IMG/VR virus record: IMGVR_UViG_3300047471_000717
Location: 1-51,344 of that record
Direction: 5' to 3' (one strand)
DNA: 51,344 nucleotides
Origin: a virus
The notes below the pieces were generated by a model. It ran no database searches. It saw nothing but the letters and a program-made list of their open reading frames with translations, and was not told the origin of the DNA. Numbering within the stretch: the first letter of the stretch is position 1; every line of letters starts with the position of its first letter. The translations under genes and the position numbers were made by a program. Shown here in pieces: positions 1 to 7,699 of the stretch.

Positions 1-507
1 AGTGCCCCGCAGCCATTCAAAGTGGGACAGATTTTGACTGAGGGCGAAGCAGAGCAGTTGAATCAGGATTTGGCAGCCAATCTGAGGAACAATTTTGCAG
101 CCAAGATCAGATCAAAGCTCAAGGCACATAAGAAGGCCAACAATTTGGCCGATAATGCAGATGTGGCAACAACGGTCCTCGACAAGCCCGCGCTTGATAA
201 AGAGTTTGCCGATTATGCAGCCAAGTATCAATTTGGAATGGTCCGAGCGCCGGCCCAACCGAAGGTGGCCAAGCCAGCGGCCGATCCAGTCGAGAAGATG
301 GCAGCCAAGGTGGCCTGGGAAAAGATCAGTGAACAGCTCAGAGCCAGAGGCATTAGAGTCAACACAGTTGATAAAACCAAACGTAATGAACTGATCGCGC
401 AAGCGATTGGCCAATACCCAGCAATCAAAGCTGAGGCCCAGCGTCGAGTTGAGGCCTCTCGGTTGATCGCGCTCGATGCCGCCCCAACCGCACAGGCCGC
501 AGAGTAG
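1..507 (+). CDS. Conserved phage early protein, 3' part (5' end lies at 51281)
   Basis: The frame is open from base 1. An ATG at 22 exists, but the codons before it (SAPQPFKVGQ) read as normal protein, and they join in frame to the start at 51281-51340 if the AGTG shared by both ends is counted once. The joined protein would be about 188 residues. It has an N-terminal segment with the pattern EGEAEQLNQ then RNNFAAKIRSK, a form I recognise from conserved phage proteins of unknown function. A lysine- and alanine-rich helical middle and an Ala-rich tail follow. There is no signal peptide or membrane segment. It is the first gene after the promoter at 51215, so it should be expressed early. The function is unknown. 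Confidence 0.8.
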   Translation, partial: SAPQPFKVGQILTEGEAEQLNQDLAANLRNNFAAKIRSKLKAHKKANNLADNADVATTVLDKPALDKEFADYAAKYQFGMVRAPAQPKVAKPAADPVEKMAAKVAWEKISEQLRARGIRVNTVDKTKRNELIAQAIGQYPAIKAEAQRRVEASRLIALDAAPTAQAAE

Positions 508-551
508 TTTTGGCCCGGTAGGTTTATCTCCATTTTCCTACCCTGCCAAAA
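508..551 (+). other. Two-part hairpin between early genes
   Basis: Directly after the TAG stop at 505-507, TTTTGGC (508-514) pairs with GCCAAAA (545-551). Inside it, GGTAGG (517-522) pairs with CCTACC (537-542), leaving a 14-base loop. The hairpin fills the whole intergenic gap and ends on the next gene's first ATG. It has no clear U tract, so an RNA processing or translation-control element is as likely as a terminator. Confidence 0.5.
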
Positions 552-787
552 TGTCCCCGCCAATGAACAGTGAACCAAATTGGTTAGAACTCATGTACGA
601 GGCCCTGGCATCAGAGTTCGGGATTGTCATCGCAGTTGATGATCCAGAGCGCGTGAAGCAGGCATTGTACAGGGCCCGATCCAAGTCTGGCGAACCATCA
701 TTGGCGGGGCTCCAAATCAGAGTCAGTCCCTTGTGTCCGAATGAAGAACTCTGGATCGTGAAGGCGGAGCCAAAAGATGACCTATGA
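551..787 (+). CDS. Small early protein, unknown function
   Basis: Encodes 78 residues from the ATG at 551, or 74 from the ATG at 563. Neither start has a good Shine-Dalgarno sequence, and the first lies at the foot of the upstream hairpin, so the true start is uncertain. The predicted protein is soluble and mixed alpha/beta. The segment LASEFGIVIAVDDPERVKQALYRARS looks like a genuine folded sequence. Its end overlaps the next gene by 11 bases. I do not recognise a family. Confidence 0.7.
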   Translation: MSPPMNSEPNWLELMYEALASEFGIVIAVDDPERVKQALYRARSKSGEPSLAGLQIRVSPLCPNEELWIVKAEPKDDL

Positions 788-947
788 TTCTTGGAAAGCC
801 CACAACCCCATCGATGATTGCTGTGAGTTCTGTGGCGCAGGCCCCAATCACAAGGGCTGGCAGCCAGAGAGATGTACTGGAGAATGTGGCCGGCAGTGGC
901 GCGATCCAGACGCAGAGTATGATCAGATGCGGGACGAACAATTGTGA
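777..947 (+). CDS. Small Cys-rich protein, possible zinc binder
   Basis: A 56-residue protein starting with MTYDSWKAHNP. Its cysteines are arranged as CC-x2-C (CCEFCG) and, about 16 residues later, C-x3-C (CTGECG), which fits a small zinc-ribbon-like knuckle. The start overlaps the previous gene by 11 bases. Its TGA stop (945-947) forms a GTGA overlap with the next start at 944, so it sits inside a translationally coupled chain. The function is unknown; a nucleic-acid-binding role is an inference from the Cys pattern only. Confidence 0.7.
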   Translation: MTYDSWKAHNPIDDCCEFCGAGPNHKGWQPERCTGECGRQWRDPDAEYDQMRDEQL

Positions 948-1147
948 ACAGGCGCGCCAGGATCGAATTAGAGCGCCGGGAAATGTTGTTCTATCGAGGC
1001 GATTGGGACAAGTTGAAGCTGTTGCTTGGCAGGCGTATCCCACCCACAGAATTTATCCGAGACCTCCTCCATCGCGCAATCAAACAAATGGAAACCAATA
1101 CAAATGTCAGAACCAGAATCCCCACTCAATCAGGTCCAACCGAATAG
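944..1147 (+). CDS. Small basic early protein
   Basis: Encodes 67 residues from a GTG at 944 that overlaps the previous stop as GTGA. The sequence is rich in Arg and Glu (NRRARIELERREML) and is probably helical. Its segment RIPPTEFIRDLLHRAIKQ looks like an amphipathic helix. The next gene starts inside its 3' end at 1104. No known family is recognised. Confidence 0.7.
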   Translation: MNRRARIELERREMLFYRGDWDKLKLLLGRRIPPTEFIRDLLHRAIKQMETNTNVRTRIPTQSGPTE

Positions 1148-1346
1148 TCTCGAAGAGTTATTCAATCAGGACCCCAGCATTTGGTCGGGCCCAGATGATC
1201 CTAGGTGCATTCAGATTGTGAATGCCTTCCGTGCTGAGCGCGCTCGATGGGGCCAGGAACAAAAGGTTGCCAAGTCCAAACCCAATGGCAAGAAGGCCAG
1301 TCCAAACTTGAGTCTCGATGATCTCAACATGGACGAAATTCTATGA
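1104..1346 (+). CDS. Small early protein, unknown function
   Basis: Encodes 80 residues starting MSEPESPLNQ. I chose the ATG at 1104 because the upstream in-frame sequence overlaps the preceding gene and does not look protein-like. The N-terminal half is acidic and the middle (NAFRAERARWGQEQKVAKSK) is basic. The C-terminus (LSLDDLNMDEIL) is short and acidic. It ends with an ATGA overlap into the nuclease gene at 1343, suggesting co-translation with the recombination genes. Confidence 0.7.
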   Translation: MSEPESPLNQVQPNSLEELFNQDPSIWSGPDDPRCIQIVNAFRAERARWGQEQKVAKSKPNGKKASPNLSLDDLNMDEIL

Positions 1347-2287
1347 TCACCAACACCGCATTTTCCAAAATCCTCCCCACTCTACAATTCGCCTTCGATT
1401 CCACATCCCTGACCGCGCTCAAGGAATGTCCGAGGAAATACGAATACAGTATCGTTCGAGGCTATGAACCAAAACAACGCTCATATCATCTCACGTTCGG
1501 CATACTCTACCACGAAGCCCTGGAGACCTATGATCATGAACGATCCAAAGGACTGGAACACGATCGAGCGACACGGGCCGCAGTTCTCAGTACGCTTACG
1601 AAGACCTGGGATTCAAAGTCGCAAAGACCCTGGAACAGTGGCGACCAATACAAAAACCGTTTCACACTTGTCCGTACTATTGTCTGGTATCTCGATCATT
1701 TTGCAGATGATCCTATTCGCACAATTCAGCTGGCTAACGGCAGACCAGCTGTTGAACTTTCTTTTCGGTACGAATTTCCTTTTGTTTTTGGCACTGGCGA
1801 TACAGCTATTGCATGTGGCCACCTCGACCGACTCGGGGAAATAGGTGGTGGGGTTTGGGTAGTCGATCGCAAAACCACCAAACATGAACTCAATGAGAGG
1901 TATTTTCAGCAGTATAGCCCAGACAATCAGATGAGCTGGTATACTTTGGCTGGTAAGATCATCGGCTCAACCCCCGTTCAAGGAGTCATACTTGATGCCG
2001 CCCAAGTCCTTGTTAATTCGTCGCGATTTCAGCGACAGCCAATATCGCGAACTCAATCACAGCTTGATGAATTTATTAAAGACATACAACATTACCTTGG
2101 ACTCGCCGAGCAGTACGCTGATGATAACTATTGGCCCCAGAACGTCACGGCGTGTTTCAACTATGGAGGATGCAAGTTTCGATCCATCTGCTCTCGATCG
2201 CCCGAAGTCCGAGACCAGTTCTTGAATGATGAAACCCAGTTCACAAAACGCATCTGGGACCCGCTCATCGCGCGCGGGGATATCTAA
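1343..2287 (+). CDS. PD-(D/E)XK nuclease, Cas4/RecB-like, probable iron-sulfur exonuclease
   Basis: A 314-residue nuclease. Family marks visible are His57 in FGILYHEALE, Asp162 in GHLDRL, and the D-x-K core Asp175/Lys177 in VVDRKTT, followed by QMSWYTLAG. Cys29 (KECPRKY) and Cys271, Cys277 and Cys283 near the C-terminus match the four-cysteine [4Fe-4S] pattern of Cas4 and AddB-type nucleases. The expected role is 5' or 3' end resection giving single strands for phage recombination. It lies next to a Sak4-like ATPase and an SSB-like gene, which together form a recombination module. It starts by ATGA overlap with the preceding gene and ends TAATG into the next. Confidence 0.88.
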   Translation: MITNTAFSKILPTLQFAFDSTSLTALKECPRKYEYSIVRGYEPKQRSYHLTFGILYHEALETYDHERSKGLEHDRATRAAVLSTLTKTWDSKSQRPWNSGDQYKNRFTLVRTIVWYLDHFADDPIRTIQLANGRPAVELSFRYEFPFVFGTGDTAIACGHLDRLGEIGGGVWVVDRKTTKHELNERYFQQYSPDNQMSWYTLAGKIIGSTPVQGVILDAAQVLVNSSRFQRQPISRTQSQLDEFIKDIQHYLGLAEQYADDNYWPQNVTACFNYGGCKFRSICSRSPEVRDQFLNDETQFTKRIWDPLIARGDI

Positions 2288-2499
2288 TGCCAAGGGATGG
2301 AAACGATTATCTACTTGGTACTAGCGATAGTACTGAAAAATGGGGAATCGCGTTTGTTATTGAACGCGAGATCATGAATATTATAATTGGCAAAGACACA
2401 CACTTTATCGGATCAATTTCAGTCGAAGAAATTCTTGGCCTTCGAGATTGGATCAATGAGCAACTGGCACGCAAGGATATTAGTAAATGCCTTCACTAA
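2287..2499 (+). CDS. Small protein between nuclease and Sak4-like ATPase
   Basis: A 70-residue protein starting MPRDGNDYLL. The start overlaps the nuclease stop by one base (TAATG), and its 3' end overlaps the ATPase gene by 13 bases. It is soluble and acidic, with a C-terminal helix (SVEEILGLRDWINEQLARK). The tight packing between two recombination genes suggests an accessory role, but no family is recognised. Confidence 0.65.
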   Translation: MPRDGNDYLLGTSDSTEKWGIAFVIEREIMNIIIGKDTHFIGSISVEEILGLRDWINEQLARKDISKCLH

Positions 2500-3350
2500 A
2501 GGATCACAGTTCAAATGTTACAACGAAGATGCTCTTGCTTGGTGATTCTGGCGTGGGCAAGTCCGGCGCATTGGCCTCATTGGTCGAGGCCGGATACAAT
2601 CTTAGGATCTTGGACTTCGACAATGGACTGGATATCCTAGCCAACGTGCTCAAGGCCAAAAACAAACCCGAGTTGTTGGAAAAAGTTAACTTCCAAACCT
2701 GCACAGATGGATCGCGGATCTCAGGCATCAATATTGTCCCAACCGCCACTGCCTGGACAAGAGCCATTAAAATATTGGGAGATTGGCCCGATGGAATTGG
2801 AAAAATCGAAACCTGGACCACCCAGGACATCCTGGTCATCGACTCTCTTACTTTTGCTGGAAAGGCTGCTCTTCGATTTATTCTTAACCTCAATGGTCGT
2901 GTCGGGGATATTCCTGGTTGGAGCGATTATTTTGCGGCCCAGCAATTATTAGAGAAGCTCTGCGCATCCCTCTATTCAGATATGGTGAAAGCCAATGTCA
3001 TCTGCATATCCCATGTTCGAGAAGTCGCCAAGACGCACCAGGAGGTTGATTCGAAAGGGCGGCCCATCACGGTCGAAGAGGAGGGCTCTCGTAAGGGATT
3101 CGCCGAAACAGGAGCGGGCAAAGCTCTGTCGCCAGTTATTGGCCGATATTTCAACTCAGTTCTCCTCGTTGACATTGAGGGATCAGGCGCAGGTACTAGA
3201 CGCATTATACGCACTGTCCCGCATGAGAACATAGGTCTCAAGAATAGTTCGCCAGCAATGGTGAAGCCCAAGTACGGAATCGAAACCGGACTAGCAGAGT
3301 ATTTCACCAGTGTGAGAGGCTCTTCGAATGTCAACCCCACTCCGAATTGA
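2487..3350 (+). CDS. Sak4-like / AAA_24 RecA-fold ATPase
   Basis: A 287-residue protein with Walker A GDSGVGKS at about residues 19-26 and Walker B ILVIDS at about 115-120. The segment RILDFDNGLDIL after the P-loop is typical of phage nucleotide-binding proteins of the Sak4/AAA_24 group. These RecA-like cores anneal or pair single-stranded DNA in phage recombination. Its place between a Cas4-like nuclease and an SSB-like protein supports that role. It overlaps both neighbours, 13 bases upstream and 23 bases downstream. Confidence 0.82.
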   Translation: MPSLKDHSSNVTTKMLLLGDSGVGKSGALASLVEAGYNLRILDFDNGLDILANVLKAKNKPELLEKVNFQTCTDGSRISGINIVPTATAWTRAIKILGDWPDGIGKIETWTTQDILVIDSLTFAGKAALRFILNLNGRVGDIPGWSDYFAAQQLLEKLCASLYSDMVKANVICISHVREVAKTHQEVDSKGRPITVEEEGSRKGFAETGAGKALSPVIGRYFNSVLLVDIEGSGAGTRRIIRTVPHENIGLKNSSPAMVKPKYGIETGLAEYFTSVRGSSNVNPTPN

Positions 3351-3966
3351 AACCGAACAATCCATTCTCCAACTCACCGCACTCGGTTTGAGTGCCAAAC
3401 TCATCCACAAACAGATAGGAGTAAACCCGCACACAGTATCATATACGCTTCGCAAATATCACACAACCAAGAGACAACTCAGACTCAATCTAATACAGCA
3501 AACATCACAGGAGTTAGCAATGGCACAAGTGGACTTTTCAAATCTGTTGTCGCAGCCTATGGATCAGATCAAGCGGCCACCGGTTAAGCCAGCAGGCACG
3601 TATCATGCAACGATTGCAGAGCATAAGTTCGGCAGATCGGCAAAGAAAGGAACTCCGTTCGTTGAATTTCAGTTCACAGGGGTTCAGCCAGGAGATGATA
3701 TTGATCCCGAACAACTGAAGGACACCGATGGAACCCCCATTGATTTGTCCAAATGGAAACCCAATACCCAGTTCTATCTGACCCAGGACTCGATCTTTCG
3801 CCTCAAGGAGTTCATTGAGGTGCTGCAGATTCCGACGAAGGGGCGGTCGATGAATGAGGCCATCCCAGAGACTCGCGGTCTGCCAGTGCTCTTAACTGTC
3901 TCAATGAAAGCCTCTGAGGATGGCAGTCAGTTTTTCAATCGCGTGGAGCACGTGACAGCGGGTTGA
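3328..3966 (+). CDS. HTH plus SSB-like protein with two possible starts (3328 and 3520)
   Basis: One open frame encodes 212 residues from 3328. Residues about 8-45 look like a helix-turn-helix (ALGLSAKLIHKQIGVNPHTV). From Met65 the sequence MAQVDFSNLLSQPMDQIKRP resembles the N-terminus of phage SSB-like proteins such as the DUF669 group, and would make a 148-residue protein on its own. Both starts have good ribosome sites: GAGAGG eight bases before 3328 and AGGAG six bases before 3520. The shorter product is probably the main single-strand binding protein. The longer product may be a genuine DNA-binding fusion, or the result of a lost stop codon between two genes. Confidence 0.72.
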   Translation: MSTPLRIETEQSILQLTALGLSAKLIHKQIGVNPHTVSYTLRKYHTTKRQLRLNLIQQTSQELAMAQVDFSNLLSQPMDQIKRPPVKPAGTYHATIAEHKFGRSAKKGTPFVEFQFTGVQPGDDIDPEQLKDTDGTPIDLSKWKPNTQFYLTQDSIFRLKEFIEVLQIPTKGRSMNEAIPETRGLPVLLTVSMKASEDGSQFFNRVEHVTAG

Positions 3967-3970
3967 TCAA

Positions 3971-4186
3971 ATGCATCCATCCACATTTGAATATCTAAAG
4001 CCCACTGATGATCAATTGGCCCAGATGACTAAGGTTAGACAGGCCGCGAAGGAATACAATGAGGTTCTTGAAAAGGAACTTCCAGACGGTCCTGACAAAA
4101 CCTTTATTATTCGAGCCCATCGCTCTAATGCCATGTGGGCTAATGTTGCAATCACAAGGCTTCCAGATGGAACGCCTCGAACTTAA
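3971..4186 (+). CDS. Acb2/Tad1-hairpin-like small protein, candidate counter-defence sponge
   Basis: A 71-residue protein. The pattern F-x-Y near the start, a long helix (DDQLAQMTKVRQAAKEYNEVLEK), PDGPDKT and a second helix ending MWANVAITR match the helical-hairpin proteins I associate with the Acb2/Tad1 family. Characterised members bind cyclic nucleotide signals and so block CBASS or Thoeris defence. This whole group has many uncharacterised phage members, so the biochemical role here is inference. It starts five bases after the SSB-like gene and is followed by two hairpins. Confidence 0.6.
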   Translation: MHPSTFEYLKPTDDQLAQMTKVRQAAKEYNEVLEKELPDGPDKTFIIRAHRSNAMWANVAITRLPDGTPRT

Positions 4187-4255
4187 TCAGGGCCAAGTCT
4201 TGCGTCCCTGATGAAAGGCAGGAGCGGGTCATCCAAGTCCCCGATCCGCTCCTGC
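4187..4255 (+). other. Two strong hairpins in an early intergenic gap
   Basis: TCAGGG (4187-4192) pairs with CCCTGA (4206-4211) directly after the TAA stop. A second stem pairs 4218-4230 (GCAGGAGCGGGTC) with 4243-4255 (GATCCGCTCCTGC), 13 pairs including one G-U, with a 12-base loop. Neither is followed by a T run. The gap has no gene. Likely roles are mRNA processing, stability, or control of the start at 4271. Confidence 0.55.
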
Positions 4256-4270
4256 TGACTGGAGTTCCAA

Positions 4271-4501
4271 ATGAAAACAATGCCAACAGCCCAAATCCCA
4301 TTCAATATTCCCAAGCTTGGTCGCATCATTCTAACCCGAAACGATGGCGAAATCCGAGTCGCGGTCTTTGAACTGGACGCCACTGGCAACAACGTCAAAA
4401 CCCTCAGCAGCTATATCATTTCCAAATCCAATTTGGCAGTTGCAGCCAGCGATGCAGCTGAGATCCTCCGGGATATTACATTGGAATTGCTAGACACATG
4501 A
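4271..4501 (+). CDS. Small early protein, unknown function
   Basis: A 76-residue protein starting MKTMPTAQIPFN, with GGAG six bases before its ATG. It has beta-rich sequence in the first half (GRIILTRNDGEIRVAVFEL) and a C-terminal helix. Its TGA overlaps the polymerase-half gene as ATGA at 4498. That coupling suggests co-expression with replication proteins. No family is recognised. Confidence 0.7.
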   Translation: MKTMPTAQIPFNIPKLGRIILTRNDGEIRVAVFELDATGNNVKTLSSYIISKSNLAVAASDAAEILRDITLELLDT

Positions 4502-5547
4502 CTCTGTATAAACCCTGCATAACTGCGTATGGTCCTAAGGATGCCAAGATCGTTCTGTTGGGCGAAGCCCCAGGCGAGTCCGAAGAAATTGCGGGCATTC
4601 CATTCGTTGGCGCCTCTGGACAACTCCTGGGGGAACTTTGCAAGATCGCAGACATTAACAAGAATCAATGCTATCAAACCAATGTTTTTTGGACCCGACC
4701 ACCGAATAATCGATTGGAGAATTTTCTTGGATCACGAGGGCAAGACCAAATCATTACTGAAATGCCCGCGCTGCAGCCGGGACGTTATCTTAGAACTGAG
4801 TTTCGTCCCGAACTCGTACGCCTATACGCTGAGTTGGCAGCTGTTAAGCCCAATCTCATTGTCGCGCTCGGCAACACGGCGTGCTGGGCGGTCCTCAGGC
4901 AGACCAACATCTCGAAAATAAGAGGCACCGTTGTTGCCAGTCCGTATGGGAAAATACTCCCTACGTATCATCCCGCCGCAATCTTTCGGCAGTGGGATCT
5001 GCGGCCAGTGGTCATCGCTGATCTGATCAAAGCCAAACTGGAGTCCGAACATGCCCAGATCAATCGCCCGGCGCGCGAAATCATCATCAACCCGAACTTT
5101 GAAACTATTGCCGCCTTCTACGCTCAAGCCAAAAACTCAAAAGCAATTGCTGTTGATATTGAAACATCTCGAAAACAAATTACATGCATCGGCTTTGGAA
5201 TTTCGCGCTCGCTTGCTCTTGTCATACCATTTGTCGATCATCGAATGGGCGATAAGAGTTTCTGGCGCTCCGCAATCGAAGAGATTGAGGCATGGCGATG
5301 GGTCCAGAGATTGTTAGCATTACCAACCCCGAAGATATTTCAGAACGGACTATACGATTTGCAGTACATTCGAAGGGTCGGATTATCCATTACCAATTCA
5401 CTCCACGATACTATGTTGTTACATCATGCAATGCACCCGGAGCTTTTGAAGGGGCTTGGATTTTTGGGCTCGATTTATACGAATGAGCCAGCCTGGAAGA
5501 TCATGCGCAATCGAAGTAGCGATCATTTGAAGAGTGATGATGAATGA
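4498..5547 (+). CDS. Uracil-DNA glycosylase fused to the N-terminal part of a family A polymerase 3'-5' exonuclease
   Basis: A 349-residue protein. Residues about 1-180 form a family 4/5-like uracil-DNA glycosylase: GEAPGESEE at 22-30 and TYHPAAIFR with His158. Residues about 200-349 are the start of a DnaQ-like proofreading domain: Exo I DIET (Asp220, Glu222) and Exo II NGLYD (Asn283, Asp287). The protein stops after SLHDTMLLHHAMHPEL and EPAWKIM, the place where complete phage polymerases continue. The Exo III motif and the polymerase domain are in the separate gene at 6152. UDG-polymerase fusions occur in phages; here the fusion is cut in two by a methylase-like gene. It starts and ends in ATGA overlaps. 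Confidence 0.88.
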   Translation: MTLYKPCITAYGPKDAKIVLLGEAPGESEEIAGIPFVGASGQLLGELCKIADINKNQCYQTNVFWTRPPNNRLENFLGSRGQDQIITEMPALQPGRYLRTEFRPELVRLYAELAAVKPNLIVALGNTACWAVLRQTNISKIRGTVVASPYGKILPTYHPAAIFRQWDLRPVVIADLIKAKLESEHAQINRPAREIIINPNFETIAAFYAQAKNSKAIAVDIETSRKQITCIGFGISRSLALVIPFVDHRMGDKSFWRSAIEEIEAWRWVQRLLALPTPKIFQNGLYDLQYIRRVGLSITNSLHDTMLLHHAMHPELLKGLGFLGSIYTNEPAWKIMRNRSSDHLKSDDE

Positions 5548-6155
5548 ACATCCTGATCGCGTGTGAAATATCCGGGCGCGTTCGGGACGCATTCAGGCGC
5601 AAGGGCCACAATGCCTGGTCCTGCGACATCCTGGGCCTAGAGGACATTCCAAAGCCCTATGCAGAGTGCCAGCAATTCCCCGAGTTTCACATAAAAGATG
5701 ATTGCAGGAATGTCATCGGCAGCAGGTGGGATATGATGATAGCTCATCCGGAGTGTACATTCTTGTGTAACAGTGGGGTCAGGTGGCTATACGAGACCGG
5801 ATACAAAAGGAACCCGATTCGTTGGGAGGCCATGAAAAATGCAGCGGGATTCTTTGCAACTTTGTTGAATGCACCGATAGAAAGGATTGCACTAGAAAAC
5901 CCGATCATGCACGGGCATGGGAGGCAGTTGGTTGGAAGAGGGCCTACCCAGATCATTCACCCGTGGATGTTCGGGGAACCTGAGAGCAAATCAACCTGCT
6001 TGTGGTTGAAGGGTTTGCCAAGGCTGGTTCCCACGCATCATAACAAGTACCCAGAACAGGCAATATTCCGGATGGGGCCCGGACCACTTCGGTCCTTCAA
6101 GAGATCACTCACTTTCAAGGGAATTGCCAATGCCATTGCGGAGCAATGGGGATGA
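5544..6155 (+). CDS. Methylase-like protein inserted within the split polymerase locus
   Basis: A 203-residue protein. LIACEISGRVRDAFRRKGHNAWSCDI resembles the SAM-binding start of cytosine-C5 methyltransferases. HPECTFLCNSGVRWL sits where the catalytic Pro-Cys loop would be, and ALENPIMH resembles the ENV motif. The protein is too short to hold a normal target recognition domain, and its PC loop is HPEC instead of the more usual HPPC. Phage relatives are often annotated as DNA cytosine methyltransferase-like, but activity is not certain. It starts by ATGA overlap with the UDG-exonuclease gene and overlaps the polymerase gene by four bases. Confidence 0.72.
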   Translation: MNILIACEISGRVRDAFRRKGHNAWSCDILGLEDIPKPYAECQQFPEFHIKDDCRNVIGSRWDMMIAHPECTFLCNSGVRWLYETGYKRNPIRWEAMKNAAGFFATLLNAPIERIALENPIMHGHGRQLVGRGPTQIIHPWMFGEPESKSTCLWLKGLPRLVPTHHNKYPEQAIFRMGPGPLRSFKRSLTFKGIANAIAEQWG

Positions 6156-7699
6156 GCAGGATCCAAACCTCAACCCTCTCACCGAATCTGGATGCCCATA
6201 CGCAGCATCAGGTTTACAATGGGCTCGATTGTTGTCTCACGTTTGAGATATTTGAAACACTCGAAAGGCAATTGCGGCAGAAGATTGATCCCTCGAACGC
6301 GCTCATTTATCAGTTCGAGCGGGGAATGCAAGCGCCGGCCCTCGAACTGATGGAGCGTGGGTGGCTCATTGATCCAGTTGAGCGGGCCAACGGAAAGGCC
6401 CTGCTCTCAAAGCGCAAAGCCACCCTCATTGCCATCCTCAATGCATTCGGTCAGGCCTTCTGGGACCGAGACCTGAACGCGAACAGCCCCAAACAAATGA
6501 AAGAATTCTTCTACGATCGAATGAGATTGCCAGTCCAATACAAGAGCGACAAGGGCGTCCGCACTGTCTCTACCAATCGCGAAGCCCTCGAAAAGCTGTA
6601 TGACTACTTCTATGCCCGCCCAATCATCAATACAATCCTGGCCATTCGGGAGACCTCGAAGAAGTTGTCTGTTTTTGAAACGGAGATCAGCCATGATGGA
6701 CGAATGCGAACGAGTTACAATATTGCAGGTACGGAAACGGGCCGATGGAGTAGTAGTTCTAGTGCAGACGGATCGGGGACAAACCTACAGAACATCACCC
6801 ATGAGCTACGAAGGATGTTCGTATCTGACAGGGGATTTAAGCTCTGCTATCTCGATCTTGAACAAGCAGAATCTAGAGTTGTGGGGTTACTCATCTGGAG
6901 AACCTGTTCCGATGCGACTTATCTCGACGCTTGTGAAACGGGAGATCTCCACACAACCACAGCCAGGCTTGTCTGGCCAGGACTTGGCTGGACCGGCGAA
7001 CCCAAAGCCGATCGAGCCCTTGCTGATGCGACCTTCTACCGTGGCTTTTCTTATCGCGATATGTCTAAGCGTGGCGGGCACGGCACTAATTATTTCGGTA
7101 CTCCACGAACTATGGCCCGGCATCTGAAGGTCGAGGAGCGGGTCATGGCTCAGTTCCAGGCCAGTTATTGTGGGGCGATCGGCGCTCCTGGAGGTGCCTT
7201 TCCAGGCATCAGACATTGGCAAGATTGGGTCAGGCGGGAGTTACTCCTCAATCAATCACTGACCACCCTGCTTGGCCGCAAGCGCATCTTTTATGGCAGG
7301 CCCGGCGACGATGCCACCCTTCGCGAAGCCATCGCCTACGAGCCCCAATCAGTTGTTGGAGATATTCTGAACTGCGCCCTCTGGCGCGTCTGGAAACATG
7401 AGCGTAGGGTACAGATCCTGGGTCAAGTGCATGACGCGATCGTGTTCCAGTACCCAGACAATCCATCAACTGAAGCTGACATCCTCAATAATGTGCTTGC
7501 CCTTACCCGCATACCCATAACCTCCAACAACCGCACCATAACCATCCCTTCCGAATGCAAGATTGGCTACAACTGGGCGAACGCAGACCCAGCGCGCAAG
7601 CTCTATGCCGATGGTAACCCAATGGGGCTGGTGAAGTGGGGAGGGCAGGTTGATGGCCGTTATCGAGAAGATCATCCCGAAGCTACAGCTGGCTCATAA
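6152..7699 (+). CDS. Family A DNA polymerase, C-terminal half (Exo III plus polymerase domain)
   Basis: I chose the ATG at 6152 because GGAG lies eight bases upstream and it overlaps the methylase stop as ATGA; an ATG at 6146 would leave only two bases. This gives 515 residues. Tyr22 and Asp26 in VYNGLDCCLT form the Exo III motif missing from the 4498 gene. Polymerase motif A is CYLDLEQAESR (Asp235), motif B is DMSKRGGHGTNYF, and motif C is VHDAI (His427, Asp428). The thumb and palm look complete. Proofreading needs residues from both polypeptides, so a complex with the 4498 product is expected. Confidence 0.9.
   Translation: MSRIQTSTLSPNLDAHTQHQVYNGLDCCLTFEIFETLERQLRQKIDPSNALIYQFERGMQAPALELMERGWLIDPVERANGKALLSKRKATLIAILNAFGQAFWDRDLNANSPKQMKEFFYDRMRLPVQYKSDKGVRTVSTNREALEKLYDYFYARPIINTILAIRETSKKLSVFETEISHDGRMRTSYNIAGTETGRWSSSSSADGSGTNLQNITHELRRMFVSDRGFKLCYLDLEQAESRVVGLLIWRTCSDATYLDACETGDLHTTTARLVWPGLGWTGEPKADRALADATFYRGFSYRDMSKRGGHGTNYFGTPRTMARHLKVEERVMAQFQASYCGAIGAPGGAFPGIRHWQDWVRRELLLNQSLTTLLGRKRIFYGRPGDDATLREAIAYEPQSVVGDILNCALWRVWKHERRVQILGQVHDAIVFQYPDNPSTEADILNNVLALTRIPITSNNRTITIPSECKIGYNWANADPARKLYADGNPMGLVKWGGQVDGRYREDHPEATAGS

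Noticed and set aside
784-1221. 145-codon plus-strand frame
   Set aside because: It overlaps three small genes linked by GTGA/ATGA junctions that look far more protein-like; this one has no recognisable fold pattern.
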